A stretch of DNA of 64,000 bases, taken from Rhodohalobacter sp. SW132. GTDB taxonomy: Bacteria > Bacteroidota > Rhodothermia > Balneolales > Balneolaceae. Below the pieces are notes generated by a model. It searched no databases and was not told the origin of the DNA. It worked only from the letters and a program-made list of their open reading frames with translations. The DNA is taken from positions 62,001-126,000 of the forward strand of contig NZ_QUOK01000006.1 in assembly GCF_003390325.1 (NCBI RefSeq), written 5' to 3'. Within the stretch, counting starts at the first letter, position 1; the number at the start of each line of letters is the position of its first letter. A program made the translations under genes and the position numbers. Positions 50,057 to 60,008 of the stretch are shown piece by piece.

Positions 50057-51154
50057 TCAACCAATCCTCTTCACAACACCTTTCGCCACTTCCATCCCGA
50101 TTGCAATTCCCATTCCGCTGAGTCCGGCAGCAACCCAGACATTTGGCGAGACTTCTTTGATGATCGGCTCTTTGTTTCCGGTCATGCCCATGATTCCGCT
50201 CCACTCCTGGTTAATTTCCCAGCCGGCGGGAAGCTTTAAGGTATCGGATACGAACCGAACCAAATGATCTTTGATTGCCGGGTTCACTCCAAATTGATCG
50301 GTCTCTTCCTCTGCTTTTGCAATGTTTCGTGCGCCGCCGATCAGCAGCCTGTTTTCAACATTTCTGAAATAGATATACCCTTCATCAAAATGAAATGTAC
50401 CGCACCATTTCAGATTTTCCATTGGTTTGGTGACAAAAACATATCCGCGCGCCGGCTGCACTTGTATGTCTGTCAGATTTCTAATAAAACCGTTCGTAGC
50501 CAGTACCGTCTTGGATGATTCAAATTCCATCCCATTCTCCAGAACTACCCGGTTGCCCCGAATGGATTTCACCGCACAGTTCCACATCGTCTCCACACCC
50601 AATGCAGAGAGTTTTTGATGCAGCCGCTTCATCAATCGCCCGCTGTTGATCGCTCCCTCCACCCGGTTCAATATTGCGGGATATCCTTCATATTCAGTTG
50701 CACTGTAAACCGGTTCAAGCCCCATCTGCTCCTGCAGCTTCCGGTTGATCTCCGGAATCCGGGCACAGCACGCATCAAATATCTTGTTATCCGTAAAGAT
50801 CTCGTGTCCGCCGGTATGCTCATAATCAATCGCCTCCTCTCCCATCGTTTCTTTCAGCAAATTCAGCCCTTCCCACCGGCGTTTGATTCGTCCGAATACA
50901 ACCTGTTCCCCGGCCGTTTTCATGTCGGCAAGATGTTCGGAAATCGATCCGATGCAGGCAAATCCGGCATTACGCGTACTGGCCCCTTCCGGCATCATCC
51001 CTTTATCGAGGATTTTTACGTTGTGATCGGGATATTTTTCCTTATAAAAAAGTGCTGTGGATGCTCCCACAATTCCACCGCCAACAATCAGCAGATCAGG
51101 CGGCTGCAGCCACTCTTTGGTTTCCCAATACGAATAGGTTTGAGGCGCGTTCAT
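50057..51154 (-). CDS. FAD-dependent amine/amino-acid oxidoreductase (DAO family)
   Basis: 365 residues. N-terminal Rossmann FAD motif PDLLIVGGGIVGASTALFYK (about 19-38), GASTRNAGFACIGS at the isoalloxazine site, and a C-terminal GMTGNKEPIIKEVSPNVWVA and GLSGMGIAIG. It belongs to the glycine/D-amino-acid oxidase-dehydrogenase fold; exact substrate not evident. It is read after the WbuC-like cupin, with a 4-bp ATGA overlap. Confidence 0.93.
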   Translation of the reverse strand: MNAPQTYSYWETKEWLQPPDLLIVGGGIVGASTALFYKEKYPDHNVKILDKGMMPEGASTRNAGFACIGSISEHLADMKTAGEQVVFGRIKRRWEGLNLLKETMGEEAIDYEHTGGHEIFTDNKIFDACCARIPEINRKLQEQMGLEPVYSATEYEGYPAILNRVEGAINSGRLMKRLHQKLSALGVETMWNCAVKSIRGNRVVLENGMEFESSKTVLATNGFIRNLTDIQVQPARGYVFVTKPMENLKWCGTFHFDEGYIYFRNVENRLLIGGARNIAKAEEETDQFGVNPAIKDHLVRFVSDTLKLPAGWEINQEWSGIMGMTGNKEPIIKEVSPNVWVAAGLSGMGIAIGMEVAKGVVKRIG

Positions 51155-51645
51155 CCCGATAGTTTCTTCATAAATGTTTCTACCTCAGGATCGTTCTCTT
51201 CAGGTGCCCACACCGCAAACTTTTTATCGGTTTTGGCATCATACGGACCTTTTTTACACTCAAAAATAATCGTATCCGGTTCCAATACAAGGAACGAGTG
51301 CCAGGTACCCGGCTCGATATCGATCACATCCGGAATGAGGTTTGAACGAAGTATGTGGTCAGCATGTACCTCTCCGGACTCATCAAATGTGAAAAATCGG
51401 ATCGAACCTTGCAGCAGAACAATCGATTCAGAAGCGTGCGGCATTGAGTGCAAGTGCGGACGAATATAGGTTCCCGGCTGCAGAAAATTAATCATCCGCT
51501 GCACTTCGGCATCCTGCTTTCGGTGGATTGGTAAGATCATACGCTTTCGGCTGCTCTTACGAGAGGCGGCGATACCACTTTCGATCTGGTCTTTAGAGAT
51601 TTTAAAGATACCACCGGGTGGATTTTCAAAAGCGGTTTTAGTCAT
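51151..51645 (-). CDS. WbuC-like cupin-fold metalloprotein
   Basis: 164 residues. Cupin motifs: MINFLQPGTYIRPHLHSMPH (His ligands, then SES) and IDIEPGTWHSFLVLEPDTII; the central KRMILPIHRKQDAEVQRMIN fits WbuC family proteins, found in some polysaccharide clusters and elsewhere. Function unproven. Overlaps the FAD oxidoreductase downstream, so they are probably one operon. Confidence 0.88.
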   Translation of the reverse strand: MTKTAFENPPGGIFKISKDQIESGIAASRKSSRKRMILPIHRKQDAEVQRMINFLQPGTYIRPHLHSMPHASESIVLLQGSIRFFTFDESGEVHADHILRSNLIPDVIDIEPGTWHSFLVLEPDTIIFECKKGPYDAKTDKKFAVWAPEENDPEVETFMKKLSG

Positions 51646-51855
51646 CGTATTGTAGTATTTCAGATCTTAGTATAAATCCCAGCATTTTTGTTCTGACTCA
51701 TAATTCATCCACTATAATCATCGATTTGTACACTTAAAATCTCATTCGTTTATCAGAAATGCTGACATTTCCGATGGATGCTTATTGATTTAATCGTCAA
51801 CCATATTTAGACATCAACAACAACTCATAACTCACAAATCATCACTAAACACTTA

Positions 51856-53046
51856 TCACTCTCCCAAAACCAATCCCGCCATCAGAGCCGAACCGGTCAG
51901 CATACACTTCTCATCCACATTATATCGCGGATGATGCCAGCTCCACTGCGAGTCGGCTTCTTCACTTCCACTTCCTAAAAAGAAAAAAGCGCCGGGAAAA
52001 TGCTGCTGATAAAACGCAAAATCTTCGCCGGCCATGATTGGTTTTTTTAGCTCAATAACGCCATCATCTCCCAGATACGTTCTTGCCGTTTTGATGATCC
52101 GATCCGTTAATTCCGCATTGTTTACCACCGCCGGGTACCCTTCATTAAATTCAAATTCATATCCGCCGCCGGATCCTTCGGCTACTCCTTTCAGTATCGC
52201 TTCCATCCGGTCCCGGATCAGGTAGGCATTTTCCTGGGAAAATGTTCTGACCGTCCCAATCAATTCTGCTTTTGCAGGAATTACATTATAGGTTGATCCT
52301 GCCCGCACGCGCCCAATCGTTACCACAGCAGGATCGGTTGGATCCACGGAACGGCTTATAATTGTCTGAAACTGGGTGATCACCTGCCCCAGCAACACAA
52401 TCGGATCAACGGTCAGGTGCGGGGATGCGGCATGTCCGCCTGTTCCTTTGATCGTAATTTCAAACTCATCGGGACGCGCCATCAGCGGCCCCGGTTTGGT
52501 TGCGATGGTACCCGGTTTATGGGTGGGGTTAGTATGGAGGCCATAAATCGCCTGTACGCCATACTCCTGCAAAAACCCGGATTCACTCAAAAGACGCCCG
52601 CCCCCGGGAAGTGACTCTTCCGCCGGTTGGAAAATGAGCAGGATTTTTCCTTCAATTTCATCCTGCATCTCGGTCAGAATATGTGCTGCACCGAGCAGGT
52701 TGGCTGTATGTGCATCGTGGCCGCAGCAGTGAGCCGCGCCGGGCCGTTCAGAAATAAATTGTATTTTGGCCTCTCCCTCTTCTTCCATTTCAAGCGCATC
52801 GATATCGGCGCGAAGTGCGATTACCCGATCGGATGTTTTCCCGCCCTCAATCACACCCACACAACCGGTCTCCAGCGGACGATGCGTTTCAATTCCCAGC
52901 TTCTTCAGTTCATGAATAATATAGTCGGTTGTTTCGAACTCTTTAAAACTGATCTCCGGATTTTTATGCAGATATCGCCGGGTCTGCACCATATAATCGA
53001 AGTGATATTTTGCTTTTTCTTCTATCGTCTTTCTAAGATCGGCCAT
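51856..53046 (-). CDS. M20-family amidohydrolase/aminoacylase
   Basis: 396 residues from the ATG at 53046 (MADLRKTIEEKAKYHFDYMV); the frame continues to a TTG at 53115 but the extra part is unlike the family. Motifs: RRYLHKNPEISFKEFETTDY, RADIDALEMEEE, and GAAHCCGHDAHTANLLG, the di-metal site with Cys and His; QPAEESLPGGG with the Glu pair; the lid domain ITIKGTGGHAASPHLTVDPI; and PIMAGEDFAFYQQHFPGAFF. It resembles hippurate hydrolase/N-acyl amino acid deacylases. Divergent from the alcohol dehydrogenase gene. Confidence 0.95.
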   Translation of the reverse strand: MADLRKTIEEKAKYHFDYMVQTRRYLHKNPEISFKEFETTDYIIHELKKLGIETHRPLETGCVGVIEGGKTSDRVIALRADIDALEMEEEGEAKIQFISERPGAAHCCGHDAHTANLLGAAHILTEMQDEIEGKILLIFQPAEESLPGGGRLLSESGFLQEYGVQAIYGLHTNPTHKPGTIATKPGPLMARPDEFEITIKGTGGHAASPHLTVDPIVLLGQVITQFQTIISRSVDPTDPAVVTIGRVRAGSTYNVIPAKAELIGTVRTFSQENAYLIRDRMEAILKGVAEGSGGGYEFEFNEGYPAVVNNAELTDRIIKTARTYLGDDGVIELKKPIMAGEDFAFYQQHFPGAFFFLGSGSEEADSQWSWHHPRYNVDEKCMLTGSALMAGLVLGE

Positions 53047-53143
53047 TCGTTGAAACGGGTTTACGGTTTGAGGTGTTGATGATGTGTGATATGATTCTAC
53101 ACCTGTTCTATCCAATAATTTATTTAACCAAATATAAGACTTT

Positions 53144-54367
53144 ATGAATCCCTTTGAACTCCATATTCCAACACAGTTATTTTTCGGTAAAGAGAAAGCG
53201 GACGCATTTTTTGAACACCTGCCCGCTTATGGCAGTAAAGCCCTTGTGGTTATCGGGGGCGGCAGTATAAAGAAAATGGGATATCTGAACCAGGTAGAAG
53301 AGCATCTTGAAAAAAACGGGATCGAGCCGGTTCTGTTTGAAGGAATCGAAGCCAATCCGCATTCAAAAACGATTAATAAAGCAGCGGAGATGGGTAAAAA
53401 AGAGAGCGTCGATTTTGTACTTGCTCTCGGCGGTGGTTCGGTGATGGATGCATCAAAAGCGATCGCCGGATTGATTCATGATGATTTGGATGATATATGG
53501 CCCTACACGGTTGGCGGACCAAAATATCGCGAGATGAAGGGAGCCTTGCCGGTGGTTTGTATTCCCACGACTGCGGCAACCGCATCTGAGGTAACCGCCC
53601 ACGCGGTCATTTCCAACCCGGAAGTAAAGGGAAAATCGCCGGTCAGTTACCCGTTTATGAAACCCTCAGCTTCCTGGCTGAACCCTGCCTTTCATACCTC
53701 GCTGCCTAAAACAACAACCCGGGATGGCGCTTCGGACATCCTCAGTCACGTGTTTGAAAATTATCTCCTTGGCGGCAATGAATCCGATCTCGCCGACCGC
53801 TACAGCGAGGGTGTGATGGAGACCGTGCTCGACACGCTTCCCAAACTGGAACTCGATCCTGAAAAAGAACATCTGAGGGGACAGTTGCTCTGGGCCTCAA
53901 CGATGGCGCTGAATGGAATGCAGATTGCGGGCCGAAAAGCAGCTCCCTTCACGCTGCACAATCTTGAGCACGCACTCAGCGGACAAAATCCCGACCTGGC
54001 ACACGGACGCGGTCTTGCGATTCTGTATCCGGCTTATTTCAGGTGGTTACACAAGAATGACCGCGCAATTGACCGAATGGCGCTTCTTTCAAAACGGCTT
54101 TTCGGCATATCCGGTGAAGATCAAACGGAAAATGCACTCTCCTTTATCACACATTTTGAAGGTTGGCTGAAGCAAAACCATCTGTACGAGCGGCTGTCTG
54201 ATCAGGATATATTCCCAGAGGAGTTTGGTGATGTGGCAGACTATGCCATCAAAATCTATGGGGGCGGAAAAGATCAGCTCTCCGCAGCCGGACCACTGAC
54301 CCGGGATAACATCATCGAGATTTTCGAGATGACCGAACAGCAAAAACCTGAACCGGAAATGGCTTAA
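53144..54367 (+). CDS. Iron-containing (group III) alcohol dehydrogenase, BDH-like
   Basis: 407 residues. NAD(P) motif VDFVLALGGGSVMDASKAIA (GGGS loop) and PTTAATASEVTAHAVIS. The metal site has Asp and His in DGASDILSHVFENYLLGG and His in LHNLEHALSGQNPDLAHGRG. Full length for the butanol-dehydrogenase-like branch, probably an NADPH-dependent aldehyde/alcohol oxidoreductase. Monocistronic. Confidence 0.94.
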   Translation: MNPFELHIPTQLFFGKEKADAFFEHLPAYGSKALVVIGGGSIKKMGYLNQVEEHLEKNGIEPVLFEGIEANPHSKTINKAAEMGKKESVDFVLALGGGSVMDASKAIAGLIHDDLDDIWPYTVGGPKYREMKGALPVVCIPTTAATASEVTAHAVISNPEVKGKSPVSYPFMKPSASWLNPAFHTSLPKTTTRDGASDILSHVFENYLLGGNESDLADRYSEGVMETVLDTLPKLELDPEKEHLRGQLLWASTMALNGMQIAGRKAAPFTLHNLEHALSGQNPDLAHGRGLAILYPAYFRWLHKNDRAIDRMALLSKRLFGISGEDQTENALSFITHFEGWLKQNHLYERLSDQDIFPEEFGDVADYAIKIYGGGKDQLSAAGPLTRDNIIEIFEMTEQQKPEPEMA

Positions 54368-55087
54368 TTCATCAACTTGGATCTCATAACTTTTTGATCG
54401 ATATGTAGTTTATTTTGGAGTGTTCCAAGGCGTGTCCAATAAGGGCGTCATCCCGCGCTTGATGCGGGATCTCCAATCCCTAACATGGGCAGGAGATACC
54501 GGATCGGAGTCCGGCATGACGAAATTGAGGATGAATGTTCTTTTTTCCCGCCCTTTTTGGACACCTCGAGATTTTTTTTGCAAATATACAACCCACGGAT
54601 CAGCGAATTAAACCACTTATGATTAAAACAACAGAACTGCCGATCAGCTATACCGCTTTTTCCGGGAATCCCTCATCTGCATTGTATCGCCCGGTTCAAG
54701 TTTTCTGATGAACTTGACCGCTTTATAGAACCGCTCATTACTTAGCAATCCATCGATCGAATTCAGGTTTAGTTTTGGATCCCGCAGCGGTGCTGCGCTT
54801 AACCGGCTTAAAGATGACTGGCTGTTAATGTGATAAAAGTCTGGATTTACTGCAACTCTTAAACCATTCTTTAAAATGCAAAAAGCGGCCAAGTCTGCAT
54901 TGAGACGCTGGATATTTCACCTAACTTATTGATGAACAAAACTATTGGTGATATGTATAGTTAATCCCATGGTGAGGATGGTATAGTCACTTCATAACTG
55001 GCAGTGAAACGAAGTTTTATTAAACCATAGGTATTGACGCAATCACATGTGTATAAAAAGTAAAGGACCCTGCTAAATTCATTCACA
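54368..55087. other. Intergenic with one nested repeat and no supported gene
   Basis: 720 bp. Contains the palindrome at 54432-54564. A minus-strand frame at 54644-54892 has only TTG starts and no recognised motif. The final 150 bp presumably hold the promoter of the lipoprotein gene. Confidence 0.4.
54432..54564. repeat. Nested palindromic element: GTCAT...ATGAC unit inside a larger inverted repeat
   Basis: Outer arms GTGTCCAATAAGGGCG (54432-54447) and CGCCCTTTTTGGACAC (54549-54564) match 15 of 16 when inverted. The left side encloses a 74-bp unit (54447-54520) that starts GTCATCCCGCGCTTGATGCG and ends GGAGTCCGGCATGAC, with its own hairpins. The inner unit shares plan and ends with the array near clpB. 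Confidence 0.75.
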
Positions 55088-55708
55088 ATGAAAAGAGGAG
55101 ATACATATTCCAGACGAGTTTCATTTGCAGTTTGTGCTATTTCAGCCTGCGTCCTAACCCTTTATGCCTGCAGCAATCCTGTGGATAGCACGATGGAAGA
55201 GGCAACCTTGTGCGGCCCGGGAGTGATTGTTCCCGGTGTTTGTATTGACGGGATAAAACTCGGTGATTCACGGGAAAGAGTGGAGAAATTGTTAGGTGAG
55301 CCAGAAGGAATTGGGTGGGAAGATGGGCTCTATCGTGGATGGCGCTCGTATCGTTATAAACCTCCCGGATCCGAGGGGGGTGGTTTAACGATACGTTTCT
55401 TTATTGAAGAAGATGGTTCCTGGGGGCCTGTTGATATGTTAAAACTTGAGGAACCATACGATGGTGGTAAGACTCCAGAAAATATCGGCATAGGTTCCAC
55501 CCTCAAAGAAGTAAGAAAGGCCTATGGAGAACCCGACTATGTATCCGAACATCATCTAAATAACAGTATACAAAGCAGTTATTACTATTGTATAAACTCA
55601 AGGCGTTTTGCTATAGGGGGATTAAACGGTGTTGCAGAACGTATAAGTTTCTGGTATTTCATACCTCTGGAGCAAGACACATCATACTCATGTAAAACGG
55701 AAGGTTGA
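55088..55708 (+). CDS. Lipoprotein with two BamE/SmpA-like repeats
   Basis: 206 residues. Signal RVSFAVCAISACVLTLYAC with lipobox LYAC (Cys near residue 28). Two internal copies of a short motif, IKLGDSRERVEKLLGEPEGI (about 55-74) and IGIGSTLKEVRKAYGEPDYV (about 133-152), match the G-x-S/T-xx-E-V-xx-xxGEP signature of BamE-like domains, each followed by beta strands. Four other cysteines (LCGP, GVCI, YYCI, SYSCK) may form disulfides. Function unknown. Confidence 0.8.
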   Translation: MKRGDTYSRRVSFAVCAISACVLTLYACSNPVDSTMEEATLCGPGVIVPGVCIDGIKLGDSRERVEKLLGEPEGIGWEDGLYRGWRSYRYKPPGSEGGGLTIRFFIEEDGSWGPVDMLKLEEPYDGGKTPENIGIGSTLKEVRKAYGEPDYVSEHHLNNSIQSSYYYCINSRRFAIGGLNGVAERISFWYFIPLEQDTSYSCKTEG

Positions 55709-55858
55709 TTAATAACCCTTCGTGAATTCCTCGTGTTTTCGTGCCCTCGTGGCTGCAAAGCAGATATTTTTTCAGGCTTAAACGTTGTTCCTGAGCTCCC
55801 GACTTAATATTCTAAAGGACTCAATCCACAAAAATTCCTGTAGAATGTTTTATCTTGG

Positions 55859-56662
55859 ATGTTTCTTCAACGACAAATAAAATTTCAGGTTTTGGGTAAT
55901 CAAATCAAAAAAACCGGCGACGGCTCCGATACCCTCGTTTCAGATACCTTCAATCAACCCTACCACAGCTTAAGCGGCGCAGTTTCTGAAAGCCGGATCG
56001 TTTATTTCGAATCCACCGGGTTAGATGAGCTTTTACTATCATCGAAGCAGGTTGACATAAACCTCATGGAGATCGGGTTTGGAACCGGTATGAACCTGGT
56101 CCTGCTGCTCGATTATCTCGGGAAAACACAATCTCAAAAAAATATCACATTCTGTTCCGTTGAGGCGTACCCGGTCGGACCTGAACTGGTTTTGGAAATC
56201 GATTTTGGCAAATCACTCAGTCATCTGAATTACCGCGAGATCCTGAAAAATATTTTTTCAAACCTGAAGCCGGGATGGAATACCTTTGACGTTCATTCAA
56301 ATATCTCCCTCAATTTATTCCACGGTACATTTACAGAACTTTCTAATCCGGATGATTCTGTATTCGATTACATCATGCACGATCCCTTCTCCCCCGATTC
56401 CAATCCCGCCGGATGGACAGCCGATCTATTTGCAAAACTCTCATCCTGGAGCTCGGATGATGCGATGTTATCCACCTATTCTGCCGCAACATCGGCCCGG
56501 GCAGCAATGGCAGCCGCCGGATGGAAAATTGCCCGTGCACCAGGAGCTCTTGGCAAACGGGAGATGACGGTAGCCTCCATCAACCCGGAAAAACTGTCGC
56601 ACCTGAAACGAGTCAATGAAAAAAGGCTGATTGAGAGGTTTAAGGATGGTGAGTTTGGGTGA
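55859..56662 (+). CDS. MnmC/MnmD-type tRNA (5-methylaminomethyl-2-thiouridine) methyltransferase-like protein
   Basis: 267 residues. It matches the standalone methyltransferase domain of MnmC: SDTFNQPYHSLSGAVSESRI, SAM-binding LMEIGFGTGMNLVLLLDY, catalytic-region MHDPFSPDSNPAGWTADLFA, and TYSAATSARAAMAAAGWKIA followed by GALGKREMT. It would methylate nm5s2U to mnm5s2U in the wobble position of certain tRNAs. No MnmC oxidase domain is attached. Confidence 0.88.
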   Translation: MFLQRQIKFQVLGNQIKKTGDGSDTLVSDTFNQPYHSLSGAVSESRIVYFESTGLDELLLSSKQVDINLMEIGFGTGMNLVLLLDYLGKTQSQKNITFCSVEAYPVGPELVLEIDFGKSLSHLNYREILKNIFSNLKPGWNTFDVHSNISLNLFHGTFTELSNPDDSVFDYIMHDPFSPDSNPAGWTADLFAKLSSWSSDDAMLSTYSAATSARAAMAAAGWKIARAPGALGKREMTVASINPEKLSHLKRVNEKRLIERFKDGEFG

Positions 56663-56873
56663 TGTACTATTTACACCTTCAATCTTTTAGCTAAAAAATC
56701 CGGTTTAAAGTAAACTGCATACATTTTCTCCCATCAAAATCATCTTCTTTATCGCTAACTGACTGATAAACACACAATATCCTCTCATAAATTAACCCAA
56801 GCTTCACGGCACCATTTGGCGAGGAAATTTGTATACTCAACCACACTCTTGATCACCTATAAACATATTCTGC

Positions 56874-58058
56874 ATGCAGGAATTTGACGCTCTGGCCCAG
56901 GCGCTTCAGCCACATTACTCACATTTTAATGTAACCAACCGCCTGCTTTTTACCGGTCACTCTCACCAGGCGTGGCCTGATGTGGCATTTGCCGGAATCC
57001 AGGAATATATGCGCGTGGTGACCGATCGTGTGGATACCAAGTGGGATATCGGGTTCGAGAAAACAGAAATCCTCCGAAATTACCTGCGAGATTATTATGA
57101 TGATCCCAACGGCCTCTACTGTCGCGAGCAAAATACGCACGTACTCCTGGTCTCCTGGCTCTCTTCGCTCGATCTGAAAAACAAGCCTAAAATCATCACC
57201 TCTTCCGGTGAATTTCACTCCATGAAAAGGCAGCTCAACCGGCTGAGTGAAGAAGGGTTAAATGTCGTAAACGTTTCTCACAATGATGATCAGCAATTTC
57301 TGGATGGAATAAAAAATGAGATCGACAATTCAACCAGCGCGGTTATGATTTCGCGGGTCTATTTTGAAACCGCTGAAATCAACACCAAACTATCGGAGAT
57401 TGCACAGGTTTGCAGGCAGTCGGGTGTGCCGCTGATGATCGACGACTACCACGGCACCAACGTTGTTCCACTCTCCATTCGCGATGAGAAGATGGAGGAT
57501 TGTTTTGTACTGATCGGCGGATACAAATATCTGCAGTGGGGCGAAGCAAACTGTTTCCTGCGTTTTCCCAAAGATTGTGAATTTCGCCCGGCCGTTACCG
57601 GATGGTTTGCCGCGTTTGAAACCCTGGATAAACCTCAGTCCGGCGGGCCCGTGGAGTTTGATGATGGCGATCAACGATTTGCCACCGCTACATACGATCC
57701 CATTTCCCAGTTCCGTGCCGCTGAAGTCGTCAACTTTTTCAAAACCCAGGGATTAACACCCGATCGCTTGCGACAACAATATCAATCACAGGTAGAATAT
57801 CTGACCGCCCTGTTTGATGAGGAGAATTTTGATGGCTCCGGAATAAAACGATCACACAGCCGGCCGCCCGAAGAGACCGCCGGTTTTTTATCGCTGACAT
57901 CACCTCACGCCCGCGTTCTGCGCTCAAATCTGCTTGCAAAAGGGATCTTTACCGATGCCCGGGATCAGATTTTACGCATTGGGCCGGCCCCATATACCAC
58001 CTCAAATCAGTGCGAGAGTGTCATTAAAGCCCTGTTTGATGAAATCCGAAATCTTTGA
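56874..58058 (+). CDS. Kynureninase-like PLP-dependent aminotransferase class V protein
   Basis: 394 residues, fold type I PLP enzyme. N-terminal substrate loop RLLFTGHSHQAWPDVA; SGEFHSMKRQL; cofactor Asp in PLMIDDYHGTNVVPLSI; Schiff-base Lys in LIGGYKYLQWGEANCFL. The YKYL...G context is that of kynureninases, which cut kynurenine to anthranilate and alanine, but no other tryptophan-catabolic gene is near, so a desulfurase-type or other class V activity is also possible. Confidence 0.85.
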   Translation: MQEFDALAQALQPHYSHFNVTNRLLFTGHSHQAWPDVAFAGIQEYMRVVTDRVDTKWDIGFEKTEILRNYLRDYYDDPNGLYCREQNTHVLLVSWLSSLDLKNKPKIITSSGEFHSMKRQLNRLSEEGLNVVNVSHNDDQQFLDGIKNEIDNSTSAVMISRVYFETAEINTKLSEIAQVCRQSGVPLMIDDYHGTNVVPLSIRDEKMEDCFVLIGGYKYLQWGEANCFLRFPKDCEFRPAVTGWFAAFETLDKPQSGGPVEFDDGDQRFATATYDPISQFRAAEVVNFFKTQGLTPDRLRQQYQSQVEYLTALFDEENFDGSGIKRSHSRPPEETAGFLSLTSPHARVLRSNLLAKGIFTDARDQILRIGPAPYTTSNQCESVIKALFDEIRNL

Positions 58059-58243
58059 AATTATTTCTGTAAGTATTTCGCTCATTCTGTATCATACACA
58101 TAGATCTAACATATACTTATATATCCTTCAAAATGATGTTCAAAATGGCGGATATATATTTTATTGAAGCGGGATGACACACTGTTGTCACTTCCCGGTT
58201 GTATACTATCTGGAGAAAATTAAACCTAAACCGATTTAGCATT

Positions 58244-59302
58244 ATGTCCACCAAAAAAGAAGACCGATTAAAAGCACTCGACACGGCCATGGGTCAGATC
58301 GAGAAACAACATGGCAAAGGAACTATCATGAAACTTGGCGGCAATCCCTATAATGAAGTTGACGCCATCTCCACCGGCTCTATTATGGTGGATTATGCAC
58401 TTGGCGTAAACGGAATACCGCGCGGACGAGTAACGGAAATTTACGGTCCGGAAGCGAGTGGTAAAACCACCCTTGCACTTCAGGTAATCGCACAGGCACA
58501 AAAAAAAGGAGGCTACTGCGCGTTTATTGATGCGGAACACGCTTTTGATCCCAAGTATGCAAAAAACCTGGGGATCAATACCGATGAACTGCTCATTTCG
58601 CAGCCCGACAGCGGTGAGCAGGCACTTGAAATTACCGAAACGCTGATCCGTTCCGGAGCCCTTGATGTGATCGTTGTAGATTCCGTGGCAGCACTTGTCC
58701 CACGCGCTGAGCTGGAAGGCGAAATGGGAGATTCCCACATGGGTCTCCAGGCACGGCTGATGTCGCAGGCGTTACGGAAAATCACCGGGATTGTGAGTAA
58801 ATCACGCACATCCTGCATCTTTATTAACCAGGTGCGTGAAAAAATTGGCGTGATGTTCGGAAACCCCGAAACAACCACAGGCGGCCGCGCCCTGAAATTC
58901 TACAGCTCTGTCCGTATTGATATCCGGCGGATCGGTTCACTGAAAAAAGGCGACGAAGTACTTGGAAACCGCACCAAAGTGAAGATTGTGAAAAATAAAG
59001 TGGCTCCTCCTTTCAAAGTTGTTGAGTTTAACATTCTCTACGGTAAAGGTATCTCCAAACTCTCTGAGATTCTGGATCTTGCCGTTGAGTACGACATCAT
59101 TGAAAAACGCGGAAGCTGGTATCGATATGATGGCGATCCGATCGGCCAGGGTACCGATGCTGCGATGCAGTTCCTGGAGGAAGATCCTGAACTTGCCGAC
59201 AAAATCGAACAGATTGTCCGTGCCAAACTCATGCCGGAAGAGTTCGACATGCCCGAAAAGGCTGAAAAGGAAGAAAAAAGCAAAGAAAAAGAAACCGCCT
59301 GA
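58244..59302 (+). CDS. recA: Recombinase RecA
   Basis: 352 residues from the ATG at 58244 ([20 protein letters not shown]); the frame extends to 58199 but the family N-terminus fits here. Walker [11 protein letters not shown], Walker [18 protein letters not shown]2 loop region [20 protein letters not shown]. The C-terminal tail is highly acidic and lysine-rich ([14 protein letters not shown]), as usual for autoregulation. recX starts immediately after, and an AI-2E family exporter gene overlaps recX. Confidence 0.98.
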   Translation: MSTKKEDRLKALDTAMGQIEKQHGKGTIMKLGGNPYNEVDAISTGSIMVDYALGVNGIPRGRVTEIYGPEASGKTTLALQVIAQAQKKGGYCAFIDAEHAFDPKYAKNLGINTDELLISQPDSGEQALEITETLIRSGALDVIVVDSVAALVPRAELEGEMGDSHMGLQARLMSQALRKITGIVSKSRTSCIFINQVREKIGVMFGNPETTTGGRALKFYSSVRIDIRRIGSLKKGDEVLGNRTKVKIVKNKVAPPFKVVEFNILYGKGISKLSEILDLAVEYDIIEKRGSWYRYDGDPIGQGTDAAMQFLEEDPELADKIEQIVRAKLMPEEFDMPEKAEKEEKSKEKETA

Positions 59303-59303
59303 G

Positions 59304-60008
59304 ATGAGTCCTGATCCGGACAACCCATCTGAACAGCAAAAGAGGGAGCAGATTTTATCGAAGCTCCCTCTTGTTATTTCCTCTGTCTCTCCTCAAAAAA
59401 AGAACCCCGACCGCTTCTCTCTCTACCACGAAAAAACATTTTTGATCGGTGTATCTTCTCAGTCAATGCTCGATTTTCAAATAAATAAAGGCATAAAGCT
59501 GACGAGAACGCTTTTCATGCAAATTATCGATTCGGAGGAGTATCAAAGTGCGAAAGACCGGGCGTATCGTCTGCTGTCCGGCAGGGATCACGGGGCAGAA
59601 GAGTTACGGCGAAAATTAATCAAGAAAGGATTTTCACCCGAAAGTACCCGCCGGGTAATCGATGAGTTTTCTGATAAAAATCTTCTGAATGAACAGACGT
59701 ATGCAAAGAAGTTTGCCGCCGATAAATTTCAGCTTCGCCAGTGGGGCCCCAAAAAAATTGAAGCTGCGCTCTACAATAAAGGTGTCCCGAAAAACGTGAT
59801 TCAGGATGTGATACAAAATTTGAAAGCGGATATCGATCAAAAAGATGCCTGTTTAGAACTCGCCCTGAAACGCCGAAAACATTTTCTGAGAGAACCTGAC
59901 ATCTACAAACGTAAACAGAAAATTTTTCGGTACCTTGCCGGAAAAGGGTATTCACCGGATTCCATCCAGCGGTCGCTACCAAAAATAATAGAGCAGCTAA
60001 ATGCTTAA
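59304..60008 (+). CDS. recX: Regulatory protein RecX
   Basis: 234 residues from the ATG at 59304, one base past the recA stop; the open frame reaches further back inside recA but that part is a shadow. Three-helix RecX repeats: AYRLLSGRDHGAEELRRKLI, KNLLNEQTYAKKFAADKFQL, RQWGPKKIEAALYNKGVPKN and KIFRYLAGKGYSPDSIQRSL. The N-terminal 80 residues are an extension. It binds RecA filaments and limits their activity. Its end overlaps the AI-2E gene by 8 bp. Confidence 0.93.
   Translation: MSPDPDNPSEQQKREQILSKLPLVISSVSPQKKNPDRFSLYHEKTFLIGVSSQSMLDFQINKGIKLTRTLFMQIIDSEEYQSAKDRAYRLLSGRDHGAEELRRKLIKKGFSPESTRRVIDEFSDKNLLNEQTYAKKFAADKFQLRQWGPKKIEAALYNKGVPKNVIQDVIQNLKADIDQKDACLELALKRRKHFLREPDIYKRKQKIFRYLAGKGYSPDSIQRSLPKIIEQLNA

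Noticed and set aside
49974-50204. Long N-terminal extension of the AbrB-type antitoxin
   Set aside because: The extension overlaps the FAD oxidase gene, has unnatural composition, and the family start MIKKLQKIGNSRG lies at 49973.
54644-54892. 82-codon minus-strand frame
   Set aside because: No ATG start, no recognised domain, bounded by an upstream stop; could be a remnant but I cannot support it.
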